A stretch of DNA of 64,000 nt from Bog-473 sp963736525. GTDB lineage: Bacteria > Actinomycetota > Acidimicrobiia > Acidimicrobiales > RAAP-2. Shown here piece after piece: positions 1 through 8,605 of the stretch. The stretch spans positions 129,176 through 193,175 of the forward strand of contig CAVTPF010000002.1 of NCBI GenBank assembly GCA_963736525.1, read 5' to 3'. Both the position numbers and the translations under genes were made by a program. Each line of letters begins with the position of its first letter. The stretch's first letter is position 1. The notes under the pieces are model-generated. The model had not been told where the DNA came from and ran no database searches. It worked only from the letters and a program-made list of their open reading frames with translations.

Positions 1-65
1 AGAGCTCCTGGCCGCGGCCGCCGCCGGCCGCGACCACGCCGCGGTGCGCGTCACGGCGTAGGCGC

Positions 66-396
66 TCAGGCGCCGTCCACCAGGCCGTCCCACGACCAGC
101 GCGGCACGGGCCGGTGCGCCGGCACGACGGCACCGCCCGAGGTCCTCCTGCGCGTTGGTGCCGGCGTGGATCGCCAACATGGCCGACTGTCCCCCGCACG
201 AGCTCGAGTACTCCGCCGGCCCGCCGAGCACCTCGGCCCAGTAGCGCGCGAGACGCTCGACGTGGTCGGGGTGGCCCGGGTGGGAGAAGGGGTGGTTGAG
301 CTCCGGGTCGTCGAGGCAGCGCTGGTGGTGCGCCGCCGCCAACCGCACGAACGCGGGCATGTCGCCGGCGAACTCGAAGAGGGACGGGCGCTCCAT
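66..396 (-). pseudogene. Broken truncated-hemoglobin-like globin gene
   Basis: Read on the minus strand from the ATG at 396, the protein begins MERPSLFEF and contains segments HHQRCLDD, HPFSHPGHPDHVERLARYW and GGPAEYS, which look like the first half of an actinobacterial group II/III truncated globin. After the segment GTNAQEDLG this frame loses globin character and stays open to the window edge. In the +1 frame the DNA instead encodes VPRWSWDGLVDGA and a stop at 66, which resembles a globin C-terminus. I infer an internal deletion of roughly 40 codons plus a frameshift. It could instead be an assembly error. Confidence 0.5.
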
Positions 397-437
397 CGCC
401 CCCAGGGTGGCACATGAGGTGTCCCTAACATGACCGG

Positions 438-848
438 ATGCACACGGACATCCGGACGGCGGTACCCGGGGACTTCGCCGGGGTGCTGACCCTGTGGCGG
501 GAGTCGGCGGCTCCCACCTCGACCGACACGGCCGAGGCCCTCGAGGGCCTGTTCCGCCGCGACCCCGGCGCGCTCATCGTGGCCGAAGCGTCCGGGCAGA
601 TCGTCGGATCGGTGATCGCCGCCTGGGACGGGTGGCGCGGGTCGATCTACCGCCTCGCGGTGGCGCCTGCCCATCGACGCCAGGGCCTGGGCGCCCGCCT
701 CCTGCGCGAAGCGGAGCGCCGCCTGGCCGCGCTCGGGTCGCGGCGGATGCACGCCATCGTCGTCGGGTCCGACGAACGCGCGGTGTCCTTCTGGGTCGCC
801 ACCGACTGGGAGCACCAGCACGGGCAGCTCCGCTTCACCAAGGGGTAG
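438..848 (+). CDS. GNAT family N-acetyltransferase
   Basis: A 136-residue protein of standard single-domain GNAT length. The acetyl-CoA binding motif is visible as RRQGLGARLL (about residues 79-88), preceded by the beta-strand IYRLAVAPAHR, and a late SFWVATDW segment matches the usual C-terminal strand. GNAT enzymes transfer an acetyl group from acetyl-CoA to an amine; the substrate cannot be read from sequence. It stands alone between the broken globin gene and convergent mftF, so context gives no further clue. Confidence 0.8.
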   Translation: MHTDIRTAVPGDFAGVLTLWRESAAPTSTDTAEALEGLFRRDPGALIVAEASGQIVGSVIAAWDGWRGSIYRLAVAPAHRRQGLGARLLREAERRLAALGSRRMHAIVVGSDERAVSFWVATDWEHQHGQLRFTKG

Positions 849-903
849 CCGGCCACCGGTCTCGTGCTGACTCGGGCCGCGGCCGGTCGGTGTTGCCGGC
901 GTC

Positions 904-2430
904 TCAGCGCCGCGGCATCAAGGCGTTGCGCAACGAGCGGGACGACCACACGCGCGACCTCCAGGAGATGCGAGGGACCAGCGGCACGAGGGTCCGCTCC
1001 CGCGCGCAGCCGGACCAGACGCCGATGCCGTATGCCGCGTCGTCGGCGACGTGCAGGGCGCTGTAGCGAAGCGGGTCGAGCGCCTCGGGGTGCTGCCGCC
1101 AGTCGTCGAGCGCCGGGATGAGCAGCGCGAGCGCGGCGGCCCGCCGGGTGCGCCGGAAGGCCAATGCCAGCAGGAGGGCGGGGGACCATGCCCGCGCCAG
1201 GTTTGCCAGCGACGGGAGCGCCGTGCGTGCCGTGCCCCCCGCGGCGATGCGGGCGGCCACCGCCACCGGGTCGCGGACCAGGCCCTCGAGGCGGCCGGCC
1301 AGGATGGCCACGGACGTCGACAGCACCCCCAGGGCGAGGACGGGGCGGCGGCCCAGCGCCAGCACCCACGCGGCCAACGACCAACCGGACAGCTGGACCG
1401 GTGCCACGGCGTCGTGGTGGCGGCGCGCCAGGGGAGCGGCGGTCGACCCGTAGAAGGCCTGGCGCCTGAGGAAGGGCACGACGGCGAGGTGTTGACTGTG
1501 CTCGACGGTGCCGGCCGGTTCGTAGCGGACGTCCCACCCCGCCGCCACGAGGCGCCACACCAGGTCCACGTCCTCGCCGCCGCGCAGGAAGGGGTCGAAC
1601 AGCGCCGGCCCCGCCGCCACGTCCCTGCGGACCACCAGCGCGGCGGTCGGTACGAAGGGGATCGTGCTACCCGGTCGCACCAGCCCCGGCTGGGGGCCGC
1701 GATCGAGCGACGAGCGCACCGCGCTGTAGCGCGACAGCGCATCAGGCGGCCGGCCCCGGTCGGCCGGGGCCACGATGCGGGGTGCCACCGCGGCCACCAG
1801 CGGGTCGTCGAAGTGACCCAGGAGCGGCGCGAGCCAGTCCGGGTGGGGCACGCAGTCGGAGTCGACGAAGGCGACGAGCGCGCTGGTCGCCTTCTCCACT
1901 CCGGCGTTGCGGGCGCCGGCGGGCCCGGCGTTGACCGCCAGCGCGACGAACCCGGCGCCGTGGCGCTCCGCGATCTCCTTGGTGATCCCTGGGTCGGCGG
2001 ACGCGTCGTCGACCACGATGCAGGCCAGCCCCGACAGTGCGCCGAGCACGCGGTCGAGCTGGGCCGGCCGGTCGCGCACGGGCACGACCGCCGTGACGTC
2101 GTCGGGTCCGAACGTGGCCGTGGCCGTGGCGGTTGCCGTTGTCGGCTGCGGGACGAAGGCCCCTGCCGACACCAGGCGGCGGGCCAGCAGCTGCGACGGC
2201 CTGCTCGTCCCGACGGCGGTGCCGGTGCGCCAACGCTCCACCACCCGACGCGCCCGCTCCGAGATGCGGAACAGGCGGAGCGGGCTGCCGCCGAGCAGCA
2301 CGGTGCCGCCGTCGTAGTCCCGCGTCGAGGGATCCTCCGCCAGCGCGAACGACCCGGGCAACGGCGTCGACGCACGAGGCGGAGCGGCCCGCAGTGCGGC
2401 GGGGCCCCTGGGTGCGCTGGGGCGGGGCAC
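904..2430 (-). CDS. mftF: Mycofactocin glycosyltransferase MftF
   Basis: GT2-family glycosyltransferase that, in the known pathway, adds glucose units to (pre)mycofactocin. The N-terminal part has the MftF-type segment DYDGGTVLLGGSPLRLFR; the GT2 core follows with VTAVVPVRDRP, VDDAS, the DSD metal-binding motif in AFVDSDCVPHPDW, and GGEDVDLVWRL; the C-terminal part is hydrophobic. The reading frame stays open to 2688 but that extension overlaps mftA, so I chose the GTG at 2430; a TTG at 2361 is also possible. It diverges from mftA across about 60 bp, whereas mftF usually follows mftE on the same strand. A Thr-Ala repeat linker precedes the GT2 core. Confidence 0.88.
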   Translation of the reverse strand: MPRPSAPRGPAALRAAPPRASTPLPGSFALAEDPSTRDYDGGTVLLGGSPLRLFRISERARRVVERWRTGTAVGTSRPSQLLARRLVSAGAFVPQPTTATATATATFGPDDVTAVVPVRDRPAQLDRVLGALSGLACIVVDDASADPGITKEIAERHGAGFVALAVNAGPAGARNAGVEKATSALVAFVDSDCVPHPDWLAPLLGHFDDPLVAAVAPRIVAPADRGRPPDALSRYSAVRSSLDRGPQPGLVRPGSTIPFVPTAALVVRRDVAAGPALFDPFLRGGEDVDLVWRLVAAGWDVRYEPAGTVEHSQHLAVVPFLRRQAFYGSTAAPLARRHHDAVAPVQLSGWSLAAWVLALGRRPVLALGVLSTSVAILAGRLEGLVRDPVAVAARIAAGGTARTALPSLANLARAWSPALLLALAFRRTRRAAALALLIPALDDWRQHPEALDPLRYSALHVADDAAYGIGVWSGCARERTLVPLVPRISWRSRVWSSRSLRNALMPRR

Positions 2431-2439
2431 CGGGCAATC

Positions 2440-2467
2440 TTGGCAGCCCCGGGGGCGGAGGTAGGCT
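2440..2467 (+). promoter_or_regulatory. Putative promoter of mftABCE
   Basis: TTGGCA at 2440-2445 and TAGGCT at 2462-2467 are 16 bp apart and lie 26 bp upstream of the mftA start, the spacing expected for a housekeeping actinobacterial promoter. A strong Shine-Dalgarno GAGGAGG follows at 2481-2487. No inverted repeat for a TetR-type MftR repressor is obvious in the short divergent gap. Confidence 0.45.
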
Positions 2468-2492
2468 GGGCCGTCGCCCAGAGGAGGTCGGG

Positions 2493-2603
2493 ATGCTGGC
2501 TGAGGACCAAGACACCCAGGACGTCGAGGAGCTGTCCGACGAGGACGTCGACGAACTCCTGGTGGAAGAGGTCTCCATCGACGGGATGTGCGGCGTCTAT
2601 TGA
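2493..2603 (+). CDS. mftA: Mycofactocin precursor peptide MftA
   Basis: A 36-residue acidic peptide that ends in IDGMCGVY, the signature C-terminus of MftA. In the characterised pathway MftC, with MftB presenting the peptide, oxidatively decarboxylates and cross-links the terminal Val-Tyr, and MftE then releases the modified dipeptide as the redox cofactor core. The leader is rich in Asp and Glu, as in known MftA peptides. GAGGAGG lies six bases before the ATG. The 3' end overlaps the probable GTG start of mftB, indicating translational coupling. Confidence 0.95.
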   Translation: MLAEDQDTQDVEELSDEDVDELLVEEVSIDGMCGVY

Positions 2604-2917
2604 GCGTCACCGCAGCGCGCGGCACGGCCGGGACGGCGACGGCGACGGCGGGCGCAGGGTTCGCAGTCGAGAGGGCATGGCGGCTCAATCCCCAGGTCGC
2701 GCTGCGCGACGAATCGTTCGGCGCGCTGGCCTACCACTACGGGAACCGGCGGCTGGTGTTCCTCAAGTCGCGCCCGCTGGTGGCCCTGGTGTCGTCGCTG
2801 GACCGGTACCCGAGTGCGGCCGAGGCGATCGCCGACCTGGTCCCCCCGGCGGAGCGTGCCGCCTACGAGCGGGCCCTGGCCCGGCTGGCCGCCTCCGAGG
2901 TGCTCGATGCCCGCTGA
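2588..2917 (+). CDS. mftB: Mycofactocin chaperone MftB (RRE protein)
   Basis: MftB is the small RiPP-recognition protein that binds the MftA leader and delivers it to MftC. The segments WRLNPQVALRDESFGALAYHYGNRRL and FLKS are the conserved MftB core, here beginning near residue 31. The chosen start is GTG at 2588, inside the end of mftA in another frame; a TTG at 2600 overlapping the mftA stop would give a shorter N-terminus nearer typical length. The extra Ala/Thr-rich N-terminal stretch may therefore not be translated. The stop overlaps the mftC start. Confidence 0.9.
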   Translation: MRRLLSVTAARGTAGTATATAGAGFAVERAWRLNPQVALRDESFGALAYHYGNRRLVFLKSRPLVALVSSLDRYPSAAEAIADLVPPAERAAYERALARLAASEVLDAR

Positions 2918-4067
2918 CGTGGCGCCGTTGCCCCTCAAGGAGCAGTTCACCCGGGGCCTCCATGCCCCCATCTGCCTGACCTGGGAGCTGACGTACGCCT
3001 GCAACCTGGCCTGCGTGCACTGCCTCAGTGCATCGGGCCGGCGTGACCCCGACGAGCTGACGCCGGCCGAGGCCCGCCACATCGTCGACGACCTGGTCGA
3101 CATGCAGGTGTTCTACGTCAACATCGGCGGGGGCGAGCCCATGCTGCGCCCCGACTTCTTCGACCTGGTCTCCTACGCGGTGGGGCGCCGGGTCGGGGTG
3201 AAGTTCTCGACGAACGGGACCAGGCTCACGCCGGCGCGGGCGCAGCAGCTGGCCGCCCTGGACTACCTGGACGTGCAGATCAGCATCGACGGCGCGACCG
3301 CTGCCACCAACGACGCCCTGCGCGGCGACGGCTCCTTCGCCGCCGCCCGGCGCGCCATGGACAATCTCGCCGCCGCCGGCTTCGGTCCCTTCAAGGTCAG
3401 CGTCGTCGTGACGCGCCAGAACGTGGAGCAACTCGACGCGTTGGCGGCCATCGCCGACGCCTACGGCGCCCAGCTCCGGCTGACGCGCCTGCGCCCGTCC
3501 GGCCGGGCGGTCGACCACTGGGACGCGCTGCACCCCACGGCGGCCCAGCAGCGCGTGCTGTATCACTGGCTGCTCGAGCGCCCCGGCGTGCTGACGGGCG
3601 ACTCGTTCTTCCACCTGTCCGCACTGGGCCAGCCGCTCGACGGGTTGAACCTGTGCGGGGCCGGGCGCGTGGTCTGCCTCATCGACCCGGTCGGCGACGT
3701 CTACGCCTGCCCGTTCGTGATCGACCGCCAGTTCCTGGCGGGCAACGTCCGCGGCCCCGGGGGTTTCCCGGTGCTGTGGCGCGAGTCGGCCCTCTTCACC
3801 TCGTTGCGCGAGCCGCAGAGCGCAGGAGCCTGCGCCTCGTGCGGGTCCTTCGACGCCTGCCGGGGTGGCTGCATGGCGGCCAAGTTCTTCACCGGCCTGC
3901 CCCTCGACGGGCCCGACCCCGAGTGCGTGCACGGGCACGGCGAGGTCGCCCTGGCGTCCCGCGGCACCCGCCCGCAGTCGGCCCTCGGGCACTCCAAGGT
4001 CGGTCGGGACGGCGTGGCGCTCCCGGTGCCCACCCCCGTGCGCTTCCGCTCGCCGGCGCGCGCCTGA
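2907..4067 (+). CDS. mftC: Mycofactocin radical SAM maturase MftC
   Basis: 386-residue radical SAM/SPASM enzyme that decarboxylates the C-terminal Tyr of MftA and forms the Val-Tyr cross-link. The CxxxCxxC cluster motif is Cys32, Cys36 and Cys39 in TYACNLACVHC, and the SAM-binding GGGEP follows. The C-terminal SPASM domain shows the cysteine series VYACPF, CASCGSFDACRGGC and a late PDPECVHG for auxiliary iron-sulfur clusters. The ATG at 2907 overlaps the mftB stop by 11 bp. Length and motifs are complete. Confidence 0.95.
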   Translation: MPADVAPLPLKEQFTRGLHAPICLTWELTYACNLACVHCLSASGRRDPDELTPAEARHIVDDLVDMQVFYVNIGGGEPMLRPDFFDLVSYAVGRRVGVKFSTNGTRLTPARAQQLAALDYLDVQISIDGATAATNDALRGDGSFAAARRAMDNLAAAGFGPFKVSVVVTRQNVEQLDALAAIADAYGAQLRLTRLRPSGRAVDHWDALHPTAAQQRVLYHWLLERPGVLTGDSFFHLSALGQPLDGLNLCGAGRVVCLIDPVGDVYACPFVIDRQFLAGNVRGPGGFPVLWRESALFTSLREPQSAGACASCGSFDACRGGCMAAKFFTGLPLDGPDPECVHGHGEVALASRGTRPQSALGHSKVGRDGVALPVPTPVRFRSPARA

Positions 4068-4072
4068 GCGCC

Positions 4073-4756
4073 GTGGAGCTGGCCGGCGCCACCTGGCTCC
4101 AGGTGGAGGCGACGGGGCGGCGCGCCGTGCTGGCCGTGCCGCTGGGCTCCGTCGAGCAGCACGGACCCCACCTCCCGCTCGACACCGACACCCGCATCGC
4201 CGTGGCGGTGGCGACCGGGCTGGCGGCGCGTCACCCGGGCGTCGCGGTCGCGCCCGCCGTGGCCTACGGCGCCAGCGGCGAGCACGCCGGCTTTCCCGGC
4301 ACCCTCGTGGTCGGCCACGAGGTGCTGGCCGAGCTCCTCGCCGAGCTGGTGCGCTCGGCCCGCGCGGCATTCGCCGGCGTGGTGGTCGTGAACGCGCACG
4401 GCGGCAATGCCGACGCGCTGTCGCTGCTTGAGGCGCGCTGCACCGCCGAGGGCGACGACCTGCTGGTGTGGAGCGCCGGCGTCGCCGGCGGGGACGCGCA
4501 CGCCGGTCGGACGGAGACCTCGCTCATGTTGGCCATCGACCCCGCCGCGGTCCTGCTCCACGAGGCACAGGCGGGATGCACGGAGCCCCTGCCGGCGCTC
4601 CTGCCGCGTCTGCGCGCCGAAGGGGTGAGGCCGGTATCGTCCAACGGCGTGCTGGGCGACCCCGCGGGAGCGAGCGCCGATGAGGGCAGAGCGCTGCTCC
4701 GCTCCATGGTGGGCGGGCTGGCGGCCGCCGCGGCGTCCCGCTGGGCCCTGCAGTGA
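4073..4756 (+). CDS. mftE: Mycofactocin peptidase MftE (creatininase family)
   Basis: Creatininase-family metallopeptidase that cuts the modified Val-Tyr-derived unit off the MftC-processed MftA. Metal-site motifs are visible: GSVEQHGPHLPLDTDT near the N-terminus, GEHAGFPGT, VVVNAHGGN and an acidic GRTETS segment. The 227-residue length is normal. It starts with GTG six bases after the mftC stop, and its end overlaps the next gene's GTG. MftD, the flavoprotein that normally sits between MftC and MftE and acts after MftE, is absent at this position. Confidence 0.92.
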   Translation: MELAGATWLQVEATGRRAVLAVPLGSVEQHGPHLPLDTDTRIAVAVATGLAARHPGVAVAPAVAYGASGEHAGFPGTLVVGHEVLAELLAELVRSARAAFAGVVVVNAHGGNADALSLLEARCTAEGDDLLVWSAGVAGGDAHAGRTETSLMLAIDPAAVLLHEAQAGCTEPLPALLPRLRAEGVRPVSSNGVLGDPAGASADEGRALLRSMVGGLAAAAASRWALQ

Positions 4757-5538
4757 GCCCCGTCGCCGTGGTGACGGGCGCGGCCCGCGGCATCGGGGCG
4801 GCCACGGTGGACGCCCTGGTGGCGAACGGCTGGCAGGTGGTCGCGGTCGACCGGTGTGCCGATGACCCAGCGCTGGACTATCCGCTCGCCACGAAGCCGG
4901 ACCTGGAGGAGGTCGCCGGCCGCCACGGCGCCACGGTGCGCGCCATGGTGGGCGACGTGCGGAGCGCGACGGACATGCGCGCCGCGGTGGACGACGCCGT
5001 CCACCACTTCGGTGGCCTGCAGGCCGCCGTGGCCGCCGCCGGCGTCATCAGCGGGGGCCCGCCACTGTGGGAGACGGCCGACGCCCAGTGGGACGTCCTC
5101 TTCGACGTCAACGTCAACGGCGTGCGCCACCTGGCTGCGGCGGCCGTGCCGGCGTTGCTGGAGAACGACGCCCCGCGCCAGGGGCGCTTCGTGGCGGTGG
5201 CGTCGGCGGCGGGGCTGTTGGGCTTGCGGCGCCTGAGCGGCTACAGCGCATCGAAGCACGCGGTCATCGGGCTGACGCGGTCGCTGGCGGCGGACCTGGC
5301 CGGCACCGGCATCACCGCCAACGCCGTGTGCCCGGGCTCGACGCGGGGGCCGATGCTCGACGCGTCGGCCGCCGTCTACGGTCTCGAGTCCCCGGAGGAG
5401 TTCGCCCGCCACCAGCTGGTGGAGCGCCTGCTCGCACCGGCGGAGCCGGCGGCGCTGATCGCCTGGCTGTGCGGTCCGGCCTCCGGCGGCGTCACCGGCG
5501 CCGCCCTGCCCGTCGACGGCGGCATGACGACCTCGTAG
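4753..5538 (+). CDS. Mycofactocin-associated SDR oxidoreductase
   Basis: Short-chain dehydrogenase with the NAD-binding motif VVTGAARGIG at the N-terminus, catalytic Ser in VASAAG and YSASK as the YxxxK motif. It carries the segment YPLATKPDLEEVA around residues 43-55. That matches the insertion of mycofactocin-dependent SDRs, which hold NAD so tightly that mycofactocin is proposed to re-oxidise it. The GTG start overlaps the mftE stop (GTGA), so it is in the same operon. Its alcohol substrate is unknown. Confidence 0.88.
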   Translation: MSPVAVVTGAARGIGAATVDALVANGWQVVAVDRCADDPALDYPLATKPDLEEVAGRHGATVRAMVGDVRSATDMRAAVDDAVHHFGGLQAAVAAAGVISGGPPLWETADAQWDVLFDVNVNGVRHLAAAAVPALLENDAPRQGRFVAVASAAGLLGLRRLSGYSASKHAVIGLTRSLAADLAGTGITANAVCPGSTRGPMLDASAAVYGLESPEEFARHQLVERLLAPAEPAALIAWLCGPASGGVTGAALPVDGGMTTS

Positions 5539-5561
5539 GGTCCCGGAAGAGGAGGTACGCC

Positions 5562-5831
5562 ATGCCCTCGTGCACCCACCTTGATCAGATCGCCGACGTG
5601 GAGCCGCAGACAACGCAGGGCTGCGGGGCCTGCATGGCCATGGGCAGCACCTGGGTGCACCTCCGGCTGTGCCTGTCGTGCGGGGAGGTCAACTGCTGCG
5701 ACTCCTCGCCCAACCGTCATGCCACGGCGCATTTCCACCGGTCGGGCCACCCGCTCGTGCAGTCCTTCCAGCCCGGCGAGGACTGGATCTGGTGCTACGT
5801 CGACGAGCTGGCCATGGAGCTGCCGGGCTAG
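5562..5831 (+). CDS. UBP-type zinc-finger protein
   Basis: An 89-residue protein made of a single ZnF-UBP domain: CTHL, QGCGACMAMGSTWVHLRLCLSCG, CCDSSPNRHATAHFHRSGHP, then a Trp-rich end (DWIWCYVDEL). The domain is best known for binding free C-terminal Gly-Gly of ubiquitin; actinobacterial stand-alone versions have no established partner. A strong ribosome site AAGAGGAGG lies at 5548-5556. It follows the mycofactocin SDR by 23 bp and may share its transcript. Its stop overlaps that of the convergent next gene (CTAG at 5828-5831). Confidence 0.85.
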   Translation: MPSCTHLDQIADVEPQTTQGCGACMAMGSTWVHLRLCLSCGEVNCCDSSPNRHATAHFHRSGHPLVQSFQPGEDWIWCYVDELAMELPG

Positions 5832-7105
5832 GCACCCTGCCCATAGGTCGTGTTGTGTTGCGTGGTGCGGGTCGATCCGGTCGCCGCCACGGCGCGGCGC
5901 AGGTCGGCGATGAGCGCAGGGACGGTGACCGCACTGCCCGCGTGCACGGTGGCGTGCAGGGAGTCGGGCCGGTTCTGCCGGTCCAGGTACCACCCGTCGG
6001 CGGCCAGCCGCTCTCCGACGGCGAAGATGTCGAGGGTGTCGGGGTCGCGGGCGCCGAACGCCATCACCGTCGCCGGAGGATCGCCGCGCAGGGCGAGGGT
6101 GTCGATGGACTCGACGCCGGCCCGCAGCTGCCGCGCCGCGTCGTGCGCCGTGCGGGTCAGCTCGAGGTAGCCGCGGCGGCCGATGTGCATCATGGCCGCC
6201 CAGGCCGCCGCGATCGGGCCCGCCGGTCGCGTCCCCGCCATGGTCGTCGAGGCGTAGAAGCCACCCAGCCAGTCCGTCGTCACGAAGAGTTGCCGGCGGG
6301 CGAGCTCGTGGGTCCGGTACAGAATGACCGAGACACCCTTGGACGCGTAGCCGTACTTGTGCACGTCGGCGGACATGGAGGTCACGCCGGGAAGCCGGAA
6401 GTCGAAGGGCTCGTGCAATCGGCCCAGCTCGGCGAGGAACGGGAGCAGGAACCCTCCCATGCACGCGTCGACATGGCACAGGATGCCCCGGCTCGCCGCC
6501 AGCGCGGCGATGTCGGCGATGGGGTCCAGCACGCCCTGCGGATAGGTGGGGGCCGAGCCGACCACCATGATGGTCTCGTCGGTGCAGGCCGCGGCCAGCG
6601 CGTCCGCGCTGACGCGGAAGTCCGGTTCCACCGACACGCGGACGAGGTCGACGTCGAAGTAGTCGGCCGCCTTGGTGAAGGCGGCGTGCGCGCTCTCGCC
6701 GGCCACGACGTTGGGCCGTGCCATGCCGCGTTGGCGGCCGACATCGCGCGCGGTCTTCACCGCCTGCAGCAGGCTCTCGGTGCCACCGGAGGTCAGATAG
6801 CCCTCCACCTCGCCGCCCGACGCCGGGTCGTCGGCGCCGAGAAGTGTGGCCGTGTTGCACACGATGTCGTGCTGCATGGTGCCGATGCTCGGGAAGGCGA
6901 GCACGTTGAGGCCGTTCTCGGCGCTGTAGAGGGCGAGGGCGTCGGACACGAGCTCGTGCACGTCGTCCCCCGCCGAGTACACCAGGCTGAACACACGGCC
7001 ACCCCGCCAGTCCTGGTCGTCCCGCTTCATGGCCAGTAGCCGCTGCATCACCTGGTCGCGGGGCAGGCCGTCGTCGGGGAGCGGGGTGTGCGGGAAGGTG
7101 TCCAC
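5828..7105 (-). CDS. PLP-dependent group II decarboxylase / sphingosine-1-phosphate lyase-like enzyme
   Basis: 425-residue fold-type I PLP enzyme. SADVHKYGYASKG holds the PLP lysine; GYLTSGGTESLLQAV is the phosphate-binding segment and CHVDACMGGF carries the aspartate that contacts the pyridine nitrogen. This pattern fits the glutamate/tyrosine decarboxylase and sphingosine-phosphate lyase superfamily, with closest general resemblance to the lyase branch. The real substrate is not readable. It is a single-gene unit convergent with the UBP gene and divergent from the DinB gene. Confidence 0.82.
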   Translation of the reverse strand: MDTFPHTPLPDDGLPRDQVMQRLLAMKRDDQDWRGGRVFSLVYSAGDDVHELVSDALALYSAENGLNVLAFPSIGTMQHDIVCNTATLLGADDPASGGEVEGYLTSGGTESLLQAVKTARDVGRQRGMARPNVVAGESAHAAFTKAADYFDVDLVRVSVEPDFRVSADALAAACTDETIMVVGSAPTYPQGVLDPIADIAALAASRGILCHVDACMGGFLLPFLAELGRLHEPFDFRLPGVTSMSADVHKYGYASKGVSVILYRTHELARRQLFVTTDWLGGFYASTTMAGTRPAGPIAAAWAAMMHIGRRGYLELTRTAHDAARQLRAGVESIDTLALRGDPPATVMAFGARDPDTLDIFAVGERLAADGWYLDRQNRPDSLHATVHAGSAVTVPALIADLRRAVAATGSTRTTQHNTTYGQGA

Positions 7106-7158
7106 GTCCCGTTCTTACTCCACGGTGGTACGAGCACCCGACGCCTACGGTGACGACC

Positions 7159-7698
7159 ATGACTGACGAGGACGCAGCGAACCGCCAGGACGTCTCGAGC
7201 GACGAGGAACGCCGCGACTTCGTCGGGGCGCTGGCCAAGCACCGGGGGCTGCTGGTGCAGACGGTGACCGGGGTCTCCGAGGAGCAGGCGCGCCGGCGAC
7301 CCACCGCGAGCGCGCTGTGCCTCGGGGGACTGATCAAGCACGTGACCAGGGTCGAGCAGAACTGGGCCAACTTCATCGCCCAGGGCACCGCGGCGATCGG
7401 TCGGGCCGATGCGGCGAGCTTCGCCGCCCACGCCGCTAGCTTCGAGATGACGGACGACGAGACGGTGCCCGAGCTGCTCGAGCGCTACGACGAGGCCGCC
7501 CGGTCGACCGACGAGCTGCTCATGTCGTTGCCGTCCCTCGACGTCGCACATCCGCTGCCACCGGCGCCGTGGTTCGAGCAGGCGGCGTCATGGTCGGCGC
7601 GGCGCGTGGTCCTGCACATCATCGCCGAGACCGCCCAGCACGCCGGCCATGCCGACATCATCCGGGAGACGCTCGACGGCGCCAAGTCCATGGGCTGA
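7159..7698 (+). CDS. DinB-family protein (DUF664)
   Basis: About 179 residues with DinB/DUF664 features: an N-terminal LAKHRGLL helix, GLIKHVTRVEQNW with a candidate metal histidine, and a C-terminal HIIAETAQHAGHADIIRE with the remaining metal-ligand histidines. DinB folds are four-helix bundles that bind a divalent metal and often act as thiol-dependent transferases, including mycothiol ones. I start at the ATG; a GTG nine bases upstream is possible. A 61-bp gap to the next gene suggests weak coupling at most. Confidence 0.82.
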   Translation: MTDEDAANRQDVSSDEERRDFVGALAKHRGLLVQTVTGVSEEQARRRPTASALCLGGLIKHVTRVEQNWANFIAQGTAAIGRADAASFAAHAASFEMTDDETVPELLERYDEAARSTDELLMSLPSLDVAHPLPPAPWFEQAASWSARRVVLHIIAETAQHAGHADIIRETLDGAKSMG

Positions 7699-7759
7699 GC
7701 ACATCCGGGGTGCTGCCGCGAGGGTGGGATACGTTGGCCGCCGTGCCAGGGGGATCCAC

Positions 7760-8605
7760 GTGAAGTTCGCCGTGACGTTCGGGCGCATGCACCCGCGCCT
7801 GTGGGTCGAGGCGGCCGAGTCGGCCGACCGGCTCGGCTTCGAGTCGGCCTGGCTGCCCGAGCACCTCGTGCTGCCACTCGCCATGGCCGGCTCTCCCTAC
7901 GCCGGCGCCGAGCACCCGCCCGTGCCCCCGACGACACAGCTCTTCGACCCGGCGGCGCTCCTCTCCTATGTCGCGGCCCGCACGACGTCGCTCCGCCTCG
8001 GCACCTACGTGTATCTGCTCGGTCTGCGCCATCCCTTCATCACGGCGCGGGCCTTCGCCACGCTGGACTGGGTCTCGGGCGGCCGCGCCGTCATCGGCGC
8101 CGGCGCCGGGTGGCTGCGCGAGGAGTGGCAGGCGCTCGGCATCGACCCCGCCACCCGGGCCGACCGGCTGGACGAGGCCATCGTCGTGTGCCGCCGGCTC
8201 TGGACCGAAGCGACGATCGCACACGACGGCCCGCACTTTCCCTTCGCCGAGGTCGCCTTCGAGCCCAAGCCGCTGCAGCAGCCCATCCCCATCCTCATCG
8301 GCGGCGAGTCGGCGCCGGCGCTGCGCCGGGCGGGTCGCCTGGGCGACGGCTGGATCGGTATGTCCCACACCCCCGCCACGGCGGCCGCCTCGGTCGCGAC
8401 CATCGAGGAGCATCGCGCGCAGGCCGGTCGGCTCGGGCTCCCCTTCGAGGTCACCGTCGGCGGCGAGTGCGCGACCGATGAGGACGTCGCGGCGTGGGAG
8501 TCGGCGGGGGTGGACCGGCTCATCGTGTCGCCCTGGCGGCGATCGGCCGAGGTGCTCGATGCGATGGGTTCGTTCGCGCGGCGCTTCATCGGACGCACCA
8601 CATGA
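7760..8605 (+). CDS. LLM-class (F420-type) oxidoreductase
   Basis: 281-residue luciferase-like TIM-barrel enzyme. Conserved segments: ESADRLGFESAWLPEH near the N-terminus, TLDWVSGGRAVIGAGAGWLREEW in the middle and PKPLQQPIPILIGGESAPALRRAGRLGDGW, a typical pattern for F420-dependent LLM enzymes of actinobacteria. GTG is used as start, with GGGGGA upstream. The stop overlaps the ATG of the next SDR (ATGA), so the two form an operon and may oxidise and reduce the same compound; the substrate is unknown. Confidence 0.85.
   Translation: MKFAVTFGRMHPRLWVEAAESADRLGFESAWLPEHLVLPLAMAGSPYAGAEHPPVPPTTQLFDPAALLSYVAARTTSLRLGTYVYLLGLRHPFITARAFATLDWVSGGRAVIGAGAGWLREEWQALGIDPATRADRLDEAIVVCRRLWTEATIAHDGPHFPFAEVAFEPKPLQQPIPILIGGESAPALRRAGRLGDGWIGMSHTPATAAASVATIEEHRAQAGRLGLPFEVTVGGECATDEDVAAWESAGVDRLIVSPWRRSAEVLDAMGSFARRFIGRTT

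Noticed and set aside
2430..2688. Longer mftF start at 2688
   Set aside because: The extension would overlap all of mftA and its promoter on the other strand, and has low-complexity sequence without MftF similarity.
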